Below, piece after piece: positions 42,695-52,318 of a stretch of DNA of 64,000 nt. Positions within the stretch are counted from its first letter, which is position 1. Each line of letters starts with the position of its first letter. The notes under the pieces are model-generated. The model saw only the letters and a program-made list of their open reading frames with translations. It was not told the DNA's origin and did no database searches. Source of the stretch: Pseudomonadota bacterium (GTDB taxonomy: Bacteria; Myxococcota_A; UBA796; UBA9615); the NCBI GenBank assembly GCA_024229515.1, contig JAAESI010000224.1, forward strand, positions 1 to 64,000. Direction: 5' to 3'. A program made the position numbers and the translations under genes.

Positions 42695-45517
42695 ATGGAT
42701 TCATCGCCCCCGAGTCGCGTTCTGCTAACCGACGGCGTGTTGGACCTGCACGTGGGCGCCATCGAACGCGGCGGAACCCGTCTCCCCCTGACCACCCGCG
42801 AGCTGGAGCTGCTCCGCTACCTCGCCGCCCGCGAGGGCCAGGACGTCTCCCGGGACGACCTCCTCGTCGAGGTCTGGGAGTACGCGCCCGGGGTGCAGTC
42901 CCGCACCGTCGACACCACCGTCAAACGGCTCCGCAAGAAGCTGGAGGTCGACGCCTCCGATCCGCGCCACCTGCTCTCGGTCCACGGGGTCGGCTACCGC
43001 CTCGTCGCCAGTGCCGCCGAAGCCCCCGCACCGACCCGGACCTCCAACCTCCCCGACGACACCGACTCCTTCATCGGCCGTGCCGCCGAGCGGGCCGCCC
43101 TCGCCGACGCCCTCCAGCGGGGCGAGCAGCTGATCACGCTCCGCGGTCCCGGAGGCGTGGGCAAGAGCCGCCTCGCCCGGGAGTTCGCCCGTGAGCGCGC
43201 CGACCACGGCGACGCGGTCGTGCTCGTCGAACTCACCGCCGCCACCAACGAAGCCGACGTCCGCGCTGAACTGGGCTCCGCCCTCGGCCTCCGCGCGGCC
43301 CCTGACGACGACGCCGTCCGCGCCGCGATCTCTGAGCTCGTGCCGGCCCTCATCCTGCTGGACGACTGCGACGCAGTGCGCGAGATCGTTCGCGGCATGC
43401 TCCCCGCCTGGGCCAACCCCATCGTCGGCGCCACGCTGCTGGTGACCGGCCGGCAGGCCCTCGATCTCGGCCCCGAAGCCACCATCCAGATCGCCCCCCT
43501 GCCGGTTGAGGACGCCCTCGCCCTCTTCCGCGCCCGCACCGCCACCGCCACCGCCATCGACGACGACGACGACGACGACGAGCTCCTCGAACGGCTCGTC
43601 GGTGAACTCGACCACCTCCCCCTCGCCATCGAGCTCGCCGCCGCACGCGCCGCCGTGCTGTCCCCGGCCGAGATCCTCGACCGCCTCGACCAGCGGTTCC
43701 GCCTCCTCGCCTCCCGGGGTCGCGACGGCCGCGCCGCCCGCCTCCGCGACACGATCGCCTGGTCCTGGGACCTGTTGGAGGAGGCCGAGCGCGAGGCCCT
43801 CATCGCCTGCGCCTCGTTCCGCGGCGGGTTCGATGTCAAAGCCGCCGAGACGGTCGTCGATCCCTCCGACCCCGACGTATGGGTGCTGGACCTGGTCGAC
43901 TCGCTGGAGAGCAAGTCGCTGCTGCAGCGCCGCACCACCGGCGGCCGCTCTCGGTTCTTCCTCCTCAACGGCGTGCGCGTGTTCGCCACCGAGGCCGGCT
44001 CCGACGGTCCCTACGCCGCCGCCGTCGACCGGCACCGCACCTGGGCGGTCCGCACCGGGATTCACCTCCTCGCAGAGCTCGACGGCAAACCTACGCGCAC
44101 GACGTGGGCGCGGCTGGAAGCGGAGCGCGCCAACCTCCAGGCCGCCTGGACGGGCGCCCCCGATGGGAACGATCGCGGAGAACTCGCGGTCGTCATCGGA
44201 CGCATCTACGAGCGCGCGGGCTCGGCGCAGGTCGGGCTCGACACCCTCAACGCGACCCTGGCCGGAGCCGCGGATCTGACGCCCGCCGTCCAGGCCCGGC
44301 TCCTGCTCGTTCGGGCCTATCTGGCGCGGGCCCTGAACGCCCTCCCCGACGCCATCGCCGACGCCGAAGCGGCCGAAGCGGCGGCTCAGGCGTGCGACGA
44401 CTCAGACACCTTCGTGCTCGCGGCCGTGCTTCAGGCCGAACTCGGCACCGATCTGGGCAAGGCCGACGAGGTGCTCGCCCACCTGGACCGCGCCAATGCC
44501 CGGGGTCCCGCGCCCGCCAGTCGCGCCCACTTCGAGCTGATGCTCCGCCGCGGCATGGTCCTGTTCCACGCCGGTGATGTCGACCAGGCGGACGCCATCG
44601 GCGAGGAGATGTTTGCCCTCGCCCGTCGCACCGGAAACCTCGACGCCGAGGGCGGAGCCCGCCGCCTCCTGGCCGCCGTCCGCCTCCGCCGCAGCCGGAT
44701 TGCCGACTCCTGGGAGCAAGCGAACGCCGCCCAGGAGCTCTTCGCCGAACTCGGGGACCAGGTCAAAGAAGCCCTCGTCCTGGAGATCAAGGGCGTCATT
44801 CGGGCCTACAGCGGCGACCACCAGGCCGCCTCGCACTGGCACGGCCTCGCCGTTCAGGCCTACCGCCGGCTGGGGCGCCGCCACGAGCTCCCCCGGGCGC
44901 TCGGCAACCTCGCCCGCGATCTCCTTCACTGCGGAGACGAGTCCGAGGCCCGGCGGGTCGCCCTCGAAGCCATCGCCGCGTCCCGCGAGCAAGGAGCGCT
45001 CCGGCAGGAACTGGAAGCCCGGACGCTCGTCGGTACGGTCGCGCTGGCCGAGGGCCGGCTCGATGACGCTGTCGCCGCCTACTCCGATGCGGTCGAGCAG
45101 GCGCAAGCCGCCTCGCTGACGATCATGACCGGCATCGCCCAGGCCTGCCGGGCCATCGCTTTGCTCGTCTCGGGAAGGCTCGACGAGGCGCGAGACGCGA
45201 GCGACGCCGCCATCGCCGCCTCCAAGGCGGCAGGAGACCGGCTCGGCCTCACGTACCACGTAGCTACCCGCGCGGCCCTCGAAGCCGAAGCCGACCACGT
45301 GGACGAGGCGGAGTCCCTGCTCGCCCGCGCCATCTCCACCGCACCGCACGCCGGGATCGTCTGGCTGGAGCTGTGCACCGGGTTCGTCGCGGCCGCCCGC
45401 GTCCGCGCCGGCATCGACGTCGAAACCAACCGCAAAGCGTGGCAGGAAGCCGCGGACCACCCGCCCAACTCCGCGTTCGATCGCGCCTTCCGAGACCGGC
45501 TCCGCACCCGCCTTTGA
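42695..45517 (+). CDS. AfsR-like regulator: winged helix, P-loop ATPase, TPR
   Basis: A 940-residue cytoplasmic transcription regulator. Residues about 5-110 are an OmpR/PhoB-type winged helix (PLTTRELELLRYLAAREGQD, RTVDTTVKRLRKKLE, VHGVGYRLVA). Residues about 125-400 are a STAND/NB-ARC-like ATPase with Walker A LRGPGGVGKSR (near 150), Walker B ALILLDDCD, TLLVTGRQAL and the GLPL-like LPLAIELAAARA. The C-terminal 500 residues are TPR repeats. This is the AfsR/MalT-type layout, in which a signal bound by the sensor region drives ATP-dependent DNA binding. A run of seven Asp interrupts the ATPase domain near residue 290. It lies 80 bp upstream of the RHS gene and could control it. Confidence 0.88.
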   Translation: MDSSPPSRVLLTDGVLDLHVGAIERGGTRLPLTTRELELLRYLAAREGQDVSRDDLLVEVWEYAPGVQSRTVDTTVKRLRKKLEVDASDPRHLLSVHGVGYRLVASAAEAPAPTRTSNLPDDTDSFIGRAAERAALADALQRGEQLITLRGPGGVGKSRLAREFARERADHGDAVVLVELTAATNEADVRAELGSALGLRAAPDDDAVRAAISELVPALILLDDCDAVREIVRGMLPAWANPIVGATLLVTGRQALDLGPEATIQIAPLPVEDALALFRARTATATAIDDDDDDDELLERLVGELDHLPLAIELAAARAAVLSPAEILDRLDQRFRLLASRGRDGRAARLRDTIAWSWDLLEEAEREALIACASFRGGFDVKAAETVVDPSDPDVWVLDLVDSLESKSLLQRRTTGGRSRFFLLNGVRVFATEAGSDGPYAAAVDRHRTWAVRTGIHLLAELDGKPTRTTWARLEAERANLQAAWTGAPDGNDRGELAVVIGRIYERAGSAQVGLDTLNATLAGAADLTPAVQARLLLVRAYLARALNALPDAIADAEAAEAAAQACDDSDTFVLAAVLQAELGTDLGKADEVLAHLDRANARGPAPASRAHFELMLRRGMVLFHAGDVDQADAIGEEMFALARRTGNLDAEGGARRLLAAVRLRRSRIADSWEQANAAQELFAELGDQVKEALVLEIKGVIRAYSGDHQAASHWHGLAVQAYRRLGRRHELPRALGNLARDLLHCGDESEARRVALEAIAASREQGALRQELEARTLVGTVALAEGRLDDAVAAYSDAVEQAQAASLTIMTGIAQACRAIALLVSGRLDEARDASDAAIAASKAAGDRLGLTYHVATRAALEAEADHVDEAESLLARAISTAPHAGIVWLELCTGFVAAARVRAGIDVETNRKAWQEAADHPPNSAFDRAFRDRLRTRL

Positions 45518-45597
45518 GGGATTCGACTTGGGCGGACTCACACACCTCCGCTAACGTCGGTTTTCTCAGGGGCTCGGGAAAATCTTTGGAGACATGC

Positions 45598-48500
45598 ATG
45601 CGCTTCGACCTTGGAAGTGGTCGCCCGCTTTGGATTGTCATCTTCGCCTCGATGATGTTGCTGCTCTCCGGTTGTCCGGAAGAGCCGCCCGGCGTCGACG
45701 ACGACGACACGTCCACGACCGACGACGACGACACGTCCACGACCGACGACGACACGTCCGACGACGATGACTCCGCACCCGACGACGACGACGATGACTC
45801 CGCACCCGACGACGACGACTCCGCGCCCGACGACGACGACGATGACTCTGGGCCCGATGACGACGACGACGACGACGACGACGACTCAGCACCCGACGAC
45901 GACGACGACGACGATGACGACGACAGCGCCCCCCTGGTGGAGGACTGCTCCGTCCCCGGCGACGAGGACCTCGACCTGCTCGCCGACTGCGAAGACGACG
46001 ACTGCTTCGGCCCCGCCTGCCCCGAGGTCTGCGCCTCCGTCTTCGATGAGGACACCGACGGCCTGATCTCCTGCGACGACATCGACGACTGCGAGTACGA
46101 CGCCGCCTGCCAGGTCGAGCTCCCCGACCTGTCCGCCCCGATGGTCACCATGGAGATCAGCCCCAAGGTCGTCTCCATCGGCGGCACCGTCACGATCGAG
46201 GTCACCTCCAGCGACGACATCGGCGTCACCACCGAGGCCCTCGACGTCAACGGCACCCCCGTCACCCTGATCGACGGCGTGGGCACCTACACGCCGTCCG
46301 CCTCCGGCTTCGAGGACGTCACGTTCGAGGTCCAGGACGCCCTCGGCAACGTCACCACCAAGACGCTGACCATCGTCGTCATCGATCCCCTCGACAACGT
46401 CGCCGGCCCCTACGGCGGGCTGACCTTCGGCCTGCACAACACGACCATCACGGAGGCCACCGACGTGGTCGCCTCCCTCGATGACGACTACGGCGACATC
46501 TACTGGACGCTGGAGTACGCCATCGCCGACTCGGGCGACTACATCCAGTTCTCCGACGGCTTCGGCGCCACCGTCGACGAGGTGCTCGGCACCATCGACC
46601 CGACCGTCATGCTCGACGGCTGGCACGACATCCGCCTCCAGGTCATCGACGAAGGCGGCAACATCGGCGAGCTGGTCTTCAACGTGCTCATCAAGTCCCC
46701 CCTCAAGGTGGGGAACATGACCATCGAGTTCACCGATCTCGAGGTCCCCATGTCGGGCATCCCGATCAAGCTGCGCCGCCGCTACGACAGCCGCCGCCGC
46801 GGCGAAGTGGGCGACTTCGGCTACGGCTGGAACCTGGACACCAAGTCCGTCCGCATCACCAAGAACCGCCCCGAAGGCGAGGGTTGGCAGGCGACCTACC
46901 AGTTCCTCTTCCCGCTGGGCTTCGTCTACCTCATCAGCAGCCCGCTGGAGCACAACGTCTCCATCGACTTCGGCTCGGGCCTCACGCGCGACTTCGCCTT
47001 CTACGTGAGCCCCACCGCGTCGCTGACCGGCTTCTTCACGCCGGCGACCGCGACGGGCGCGTTCTGGAGTGAATCCAGCGCCACCGGCACGACCATGATC
47101 GGAGGCGTCGGGGAACCGGCGTCCGTCTACCTCGACACCACCACCGGCAACCTCCTGGGAGGCATCACCGGCACGCTGTACGACATGCCGAGCTACCAGC
47201 TCGTGCTCGAGGACGGGACCATCCTCGTCGTCTCGGTGGAGAACGGCATCGAGGAGATCGTCGACCCCAACGGCAACAACATCGAGTTCACCGACACCGG
47301 CATCATCCACACCGCCGGCCAGTCGATTCTCTACACGCGCGACGCCGAAGGCCGCATCACCACGCTGCTGGCGCCCGACGGCACGACCACGACGTACACC
47401 TACGACGACGCCGGCAACCTGGAGTCCGTCACCGACGCCAAGGGCAACACCCAGAGCTTCAGCTACGGCGCCGGCCACTTCATCACCGACATCAGCAACC
47501 CCAACGGCGCGCGCCTGGTCCGCAGCTACTACGACGACAGCGGGCGCCTGACGTCCCAGTGCGACGGCAACGGCTTCTGCACCGACATCAACTGGGACCC
47601 GGACGCCGGCGAGGAGCTCCGCTACGACCGCAACGGCTACGCCTCGGTCATCCTGTACGACGAGGACGGCCAGGTCCTCGAAGAGACCGACCCCGTCGGC
47701 CGCACCGTCTCCTACAGCTGGGACGACGACGGGAACCTGCTGGAGGAGATCTCCCCCAGCGGCAACATCAAGAGCCACACGTACGACAGCTTCCGGAGGA
47801 CCTCGACCACCGACTTCAACGGCTGCACCGACTCGTACGAGTACGACTCCGGCTCCCGCGTCACCCAGCACACCGACCGGATGGGGAACGTCCGCACGTC
47901 CAGCTACGACGGGCAGGGGAACCTGATCGAGGACATCGACCGCCTCGGGAACTCCAAGACGTTCACCATCGGCGCCCTCGGCACCGTCACGTCCGTCACC
48001 GATCGGGCCGGCAACACACGCACCTCCACGTACGACAGCAACGGCTGGAAGCTGTCCGAGACCGACCCCGAGGGGAACGTCATGACGTGGACGTACAACG
48101 TCAACGGGCAGCGCACCTCGGAGGTGACGGCGCTGGGCACGACGTCGTTCCTGTACGACGACGACGGCAACCTCATCGAGGTCACCGCCAACGACGGCGG
48201 CGTCATCACCTACGAGTACGACGAGCAGGGGCGCGAGGTCGCGATGACCGACCAGCTGGGCCGCCTCACCGAGCGGATCTACGACTACAACGGCAACGAA
48301 GTCCGCGTGATCTTCCCCGACGGCACCACCCGGGAGCGGATGTACGACCCCGAGGACGACGTCATCGGCGAGGTCGACGAGGACGGCAACATCACCACCT
48401 TCGTGCTGGACCCCGCCGGGCAGCAGCTGCAGGTCATCAACCCCGACGGCACCTCCCGCTACAAGACGTACGACCTCGAGGGGCGCGTCATCGAGGAGGA

Positions 48501-51003
48501 GAACGACCTGGGGGACGGCTGGACCCGCACCCACGACGGCGAGGGCAACCTGCTGACCGAGACCGACCCCCTCGGCAACGTCAGCTCGCGTGTCTACGAC
48601 TGCGCCGGCCGCCAGATCGAGGCGACCAACGCCGACGGCATCACCAACACCTACGAGTACAACGCCGAAGGGAGCGTGGTCCTCATCACGCGCGCCATCG
48701 GCACGCCCGTGGAGCAGACCGAGTCGTACACCTACGACGGCGAGGGCCGGCTGCTGACCAAGACCCTCGGCGACGGCTCCGTGTGGGGCTACGACTACGA
48801 CGGCAACGGTCGCCTCAACGTGGTCACCGACCCCGCCGGGGAGTCGATGTCCTACTCCTACGACGCCGTCGGCAACAAGCTGAGCCAGACCGACGCGCTG
48901 GGGCGCAGCACCTCGTGGACCTACGACTCCATGAGCCGGCGCACGTCCAAGACGACGGCGGAGGGGTACGAGACCACCTGGACCTACGATCTGGGCGGCC
49001 GCATCACGTCGATGACGATGCCCAACGGCGGCACCACCTCGTACACCTACGACGACCGCGATCGCACGACGTCGACGCTGTACGCCGATGGCGCGCTGGA
49101 GACCCAGACCTACGACGGCCGCGGCTTCCGCACGTCCATCACGATGGCCGGCGACACCATGGAGTGGACCTACAACGTCATGGGCCAGGTGACGCTGCAG
49201 ACCAACGCCGACGGCAGCACGCTCGAGTACGAGTACGACAGCCTCGGACGCCAGGCGTCGATCACCGGGACCATGGGCATCCAGGTCCACAGCATCGACC
49301 GCACCTACGACGCGGCCGGCCGGCTCGCCACGGTGACGGACGGGGTGGGGCGCAGCGCGACCTACTACTACGACAACCTCGGCAACCGCACGCAGGTGGA
49401 CCGGTCCAACGGCACGCACTCCACGTGGGCGTACGACGACCTGAACCGACTGACGCAGATCGACCACTTCGACAGCACCGCGGCGCTGTCCCAGCAGCAC
49501 ATCTACACCCTGAACGCGCTCGGCAGCCGCACCCAGGTGCAGGAGCTGGACGGCACGACGGTCGACTGGACCTACGACTCCGCCCATCGGTTGGTCGAAG
49601 AGGTCCGCACCGGCGTCGCCGCCCGCACCGCCTCCTGGGTCTACGACGCGGTGGGCAACCGCATCGAGCAGACGATCGACGGCAACACCACCACGTGGCT
49701 GTACGACGACGACGACCGCCTGCTGGACGACGGCACCAAGACGTACACGTGGGACGACAACGGCAACCTCGCCTCGACCGACGACACCACCAACCTGGAC
49801 GTCAACACGTGGGACGCGCGCGGCAAGCTGACCGCGGTCGAGCGGAACGGGGCGCCGTACGTCGACTACGGGTACGACTTCCTCGGCCACCGCATCTTCA
49901 GCGACGACGGCGCGGACGAACGCCACTTCCTCGTGGATCCCACGCGCGAGAGCGCGATGAACCTCATCGAGACCGACGAGCTGGGCAATGGCGAGGCGAT
50001 CTACACCTACGGCGACGACCTCGTGGTCCAGGACCGGGGCGGCATCCGCTGGTACCAGAAGGACGGACTCGGGAGCAGCCGCGCGCTGACCGACGAGACC
50101 GGCTTCATCACCGACACGTACAGCTTCGGCGCGTTCGGCGAGACGCTGATGCAGATCGGCTCGTCGCCGAATGACTACCTGTTCGCCGGCGAGCAGGTGG
50201 ACGCAGCCACCGGCTACTACTACCTCCGCGCCCGCTACATGGACCCGAACACGGGCCGCATGCTCAGCGAGGACCCGTGGGCGGGCACCGAGCGCGACCC
50301 CCGCACGCTCCACCGCTACATGTACACGCCGGGCGACCCGGTGAACTTCACCGACCCGACCGGCCGATCGTGGGGCGGGCTGCTCCGCGCGGCGATGATG
50401 GCGAGCTTCTCCTTCGGGATCGCGGCGTATGCCGCCAGGCTCATCGTCCAGTTCTACTTCTGGGTGTTCAAAGCCACGATGGTGACCACCTACGTGCTCG
50501 CACCGGCGACACAGATCATGAAACTCGGTGGCGCATTGGGCGGGCCTTTGGGGGCTGCAGTCTCCCGAGCCGGCGCCTGCATCGCGCAGTGGGGCATCAA
50601 GTACATCCTGGTGTCGTACTTGTGGACCTTCGTGTTCGCTGCGATCCCCATCCTGGGCTGGATCTTCACGATCATGAGCATCTGGAAGTTCCGGAAGGGG
50701 ATCATGTTCATGGTCCGCCACATCCAGTGGCTCCCGCTCGCGATGGCGGGGGTAATCCGGGCCGAAGGGATCATCAGAAACCTCCCCGACGACATACCCA
50801 GAGGCAACCGATTCAGCGACTGCGTCGAGGCCCAGTCCGGCGTTCCCGCGAGGCGCATGGACGCCGCCGTGGTCCGCTTCAAGCGGGATCACGCGGCCGG
50901 AAGAGACATCCAACCGTCGCTTCGGCAATTGATGGATCTGTTTGTTCCGATCTATATGGTCATCGATCGTTGCGTCGGTGCGCTACAACAAGAGGCGAAC
51001 TAA
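45598..51003 (+). CDS. RHS/YD-repeat lipoprotein with variable C-terminal tip
   Basis: A 1,801-residue protein; ATG 45598 has GGAG 7 nt upstream. The lipobox is LLSGC (Cys 26). Residues about 33-115 are a poly-Asp stalk (SAPDDDD-type), then a Cys-containing linker, Ig-like strands, and a DUF6531-like entry (PMSGIPIKLRRRYDSRRRGE). Residues about 550-1500 are dozens of YD repeats (GNLESVTDAKGNTQ, TYTYDDAGN). The RHS core ends with YYYLRARYMDPNTGRMLSED and GDPVNFTDPTGRSWGG. The last 205 residues follow this boundary and include several hydrophobic segments, as expected for a swappable toxin or effector tip. Anchoring by lipidation differs from soluble Tc/RHS toxins. Two unknown genes follow within 4 nt. 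Confidence 0.9.
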   Translation: MRFDLGSGRPLWIVIFASMMLLLSGCPEEPPGVDDDDTSTTDDDDTSTTDDDTSDDDDSAPDDDDDDSAPDDDDSAPDDDDDDSGPDDDDDDDDDDSAPDDDDDDDDDDSAPLVEDCSVPGDEDLDLLADCEDDDCFGPACPEVCASVFDEDTDGLISCDDIDDCEYDAACQVELPDLSAPMVTMEISPKVVSIGGTVTIEVTSSDDIGVTTEALDVNGTPVTLIDGVGTYTPSASGFEDVTFEVQDALGNVTTKTLTIVVIDPLDNVAGPYGGLTFGLHNTTITEATDVVASLDDDYGDIYWTLEYAIADSGDYIQFSDGFGATVDEVLGTIDPTVMLDGWHDIRLQVIDEGGNIGELVFNVLIKSPLKVGNMTIEFTDLEVPMSGIPIKLRRRYDSRRRGEVGDFGYGWNLDTKSVRITKNRPEGEGWQATYQFLFPLGFVYLISSPLEHNVSIDFGSGLTRDFAFYVSPTASLTGFFTPATATGAFWSESSATGTTMIGGVGEPASVYLDTTTGNLLGGITGTLYDMPSYQLVLEDGTILVVSVENGIEEIVDPNGNNIEFTDTGIIHTAGQSILYTRDAEGRITTLLAPDGTTTTYTYDDAGNLESVTDAKGNTQSFSYGAGHFITDISNPNGARLVRSYYDDSGRLTSQCDGNGFCTDINWDPDAGEELRYDRNGYASVILYDEDGQVLEETDPVGRTVSYSWDDDGNLLEEISPSGNIKSHTYDSFRRTSTTDFNGCTDSYEYDSGSRVTQHTDRMGNVRTSSYDGQGNLIEDIDRLGNSKTFTIGALGTVTSVTDRAGNTRTSTYDSNGWKLSETDPEGNVMTWTYNVNGQRTSEVTALGTTSFLYDDDGNLIEVTANDGGVITYEYDEQGREVAMTDQLGRLTERIYDYNGNEVRVIFPDGTTRERMYDPEDDVIGEVDEDGNITTFVLDPAGQQLQVINPDGTSRYKTYDLEGRVIEEENDLGDGWTRTHDGEGNLLTETDPLGNVSSRVYDCAGRQIEATNADGITNTYEYNAEGSVVLITRAIGTPVEQTESYTYDGEGRLLTKTLGDGSVWGYDYDGNGRLNVVTDPAGESMSYSYDAVGNKLSQTDALGRSTSWTYDSMSRRTSKTTAEGYETTWTYDLGGRITSMTMPNGGTTSYTYDDRDRTTSTLYADGALETQTYDGRGFRTSITMAGDTMEWTYNVMGQVTLQTNADGSTLEYEYDSLGRQASITGTMGIQVHSIDRTYDAAGRLATVTDGVGRSATYYYDNLGNRTQVDRSNGTHSTWAYDDLNRLTQIDHFDSTAALSQQHIYTLNALGSRTQVQELDGTTVDWTYDSAHRLVEEVRTGVAARTASWVYDAVGNRIEQTIDGNTTTWLYDDDDRLLDDGTKTYTWDDNGNLASTDDTTNLDVNTWDARGKLTAVERNGAPYVDYGYDFLGHRIFSDDGADERHFLVDPTRESAMNLIETDELGNGEAIYTYGDDLVVQDRGGIRWYQKDGLGSSRALTDETGFITDTYSFGAFGETLMQIGSSPNDYLFAGEQVDAATGYYYLRARYMDPNTGRMLSEDPWAGTERDPRTLHRYMYTPGDPVNFTDPTGRSWGGLLRAAMMASFSFGIAAYAARLIVQFYFWVFKATMVTTYVLAPATQIMKLGGALGGPLGAAVSRAGACIAQWGIKYILVSYLWTFVFAAIPILGWIFTIMSIWKFRKGIMFMVRHIQWLPLAMAGVIRAEGIIRNLPDDIPRGNRFSDCVEAQSGVPARRMDAAVVRFKRDHAAGRDIQPSLRQLMDLFVPIYMVIDRCVGALQQEAN
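45698..45935 (+). repeat. GAC-rich tandem array encoding poly-Asp stalk
   Basis: In-frame array of irregular units (DDDDTSTT, DDDDSAP, DDDDDDSAP, with runs of up to ten Asp). The irregular unit lengths and long GAC runs imply repeated slippage. It occupies the same position relative to the lipobox as the stalks in the other lipoproteins of the window. Confidence 0.8.
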
Positions 51004-51006
51004 CCG

Positions 51007-52314
51007 ATGACTGCCCGAGCCCAACTCCGACCCCAGGCCGCTGACGCGGGAAGCCACAGCGCTTCCGGTGCGATCGACGACGTGCGCCAGCCGATGGCGT
51101 TCGCTGACGGCATGGGGGTCAACGGGGTTCAGATGAAGGATGCTCCCGCGCCGGCCCCCAAGAAGGGCAAGGACGAGAGCAAGGACGTCGGCGAGCTGGA
51201 CGGACTCGGGAAGAAGTTCCAGAAGAAGGCCGGCGGGTTGCTGGAGAAGGTCGCCCGCGAGCCGGGCCAGACCGGCCGCCTCAGCGTCTTCACCAACGTC
51301 CCCATCGACGGCGCGGGCTTCATCAAGGCGAGCTTCAAGTTCATGGGCCAGGTCAGCCGCGGCGCGGACGGCAAGGTCACCATGAAGGCCAGCGTCGGCG
51401 GCGGCGTCAGCGCGGGCAAGGAGATCGACCTCTACTTCGCCACGATCAAGGCGTTCGCCGCGGCCCAGGTCTACGGGTACATCGAGGCCAAGGGCGACAC
51501 CGGCGAGGAGTGCTTCCAGTTGATGGCCCTCGGCATCCACCGCCGGCTGGCCAAGATCAACAAGAAGCTCGCCAACGCCGTGGTCGGCAAGGGCACGGTC
51601 GAAGCGGCCGTCGCGGGCATGGACGACGAGGACTACGTCGAGACCGGCATGGGCGTCGAAGGCGTCGTCGGTGCGGGCGGCGAGATCCACCCCGACCAGG
51701 ACGTGGGCGGCTGGGCATCGGCAGGCCGGCAGTCGGGCGAGCGGGTCTCCAAGGGCGACGACGGCGAGCTCAAGACCGAGAAGTACAACCAGATGAGCCA
51801 GAGCATCGGCACCTGGCTCCCCCCCTTCCGCCTCAGCGGCTCCTACACCGCCAAGAAGAAGGACGGCGCCATGGCCGGCATCGACATGTCGCTGACCGGC
51901 GGGGCGATGATGAGCATCGGCGACATCGAGGGCCGCCTGGCCGGCGGCACGTTCGTGCTCGACGCGCTCTCCCGAGTCTCCAAGGAGCTGCACAAGGCCG
52001 GCAAGAAGTCGCCGGACGGCGAGGCCGCGCAGATCACCGACGAGATGGCAAACCAGGCCGCGGCCCGGTCCTCGGCCAAGTTCGTGCTCTCGGGCGCGAC
52101 ACACGCGGCCATCAAGGGGCTGAACTCCGACTTCGGCGGCATGGCGCTGGGCTTCTCGTTGTCCGTGACCTCTTCGTGGACGCCGAGCGGTGGCTACAAG
52201 TACACGGTCAAGCTCCAGAAGACGGACAAGATCGACATCGGCAAGAGCTTCCGCAACGACCTCTTCTACGTCCGCATGGAGAACCTGCAGGACATCTTCG
52301 AGATCGAGGTCTAG
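51007..52314 (+). CDS. Unknown protein coupled to the RHS gene
   Basis: A 435-residue protein; its ATG lies 3 nt after the RHS stop, so translation is coupled. It has no signal peptide. The N-terminal 60 residues are low-complexity and contain GMGVNGVQMKDAPAPAPKKG, which recalls the VQMK-type leader of DUF4157-bearing proteins found near contractile-injection or polymorphic-toxin loci; this is a resemblance only. Residues about 90-160 and 250-290 show alternating Gly/Ser/hydrophobic strands (VTMKASVGGGVSAGKEIDLY, GIDMSLTGGAMMSIGD) suggestive of amphipathic beta-hairpins. Candidate roles are cognate immunity, chaperone or pore component of the RHS cassette. Function unknown. Confidence 0.75.
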   Translation: MTARAQLRPQAADAGSHSASGAIDDVRQPMAFADGMGVNGVQMKDAPAPAPKKGKDESKDVGELDGLGKKFQKKAGGLLEKVAREPGQTGRLSVFTNVPIDGAGFIKASFKFMGQVSRGADGKVTMKASVGGGVSAGKEIDLYFATIKAFAAAQVYGYIEAKGDTGEECFQLMALGIHRRLAKINKKLANAVVGKGTVEAAVAGMDDEDYVETGMGVEGVVGAGGEIHPDQDVGGWASAGRQSGERVSKGDDGELKTEKYNQMSQSIGTWLPPFRLSGSYTAKKKDGAMAGIDMSLTGGAMMSIGDIEGRLAGGTFVLDALSRVSKELHKAGKKSPDGEAAQITDEMANQAAARSSAKFVLSGATHAAIKGLNSDFGGMALGFSLSVTSSWTPSGGYKYTVKLQKTDKIDIGKSFRNDLFYVRMENLQDIFEIEV

Positions 52315-52318
52315 CGGG

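Noticed and set aside
45886..50928. A 1,680-codon minus-strand frame opposite the RHS gene
   Set aside because: Same artefact of G+C-rich, Asp-rich coding DNA; the RHS protein on the plus strand has clear YD repeats, lipobox and ribosome site.
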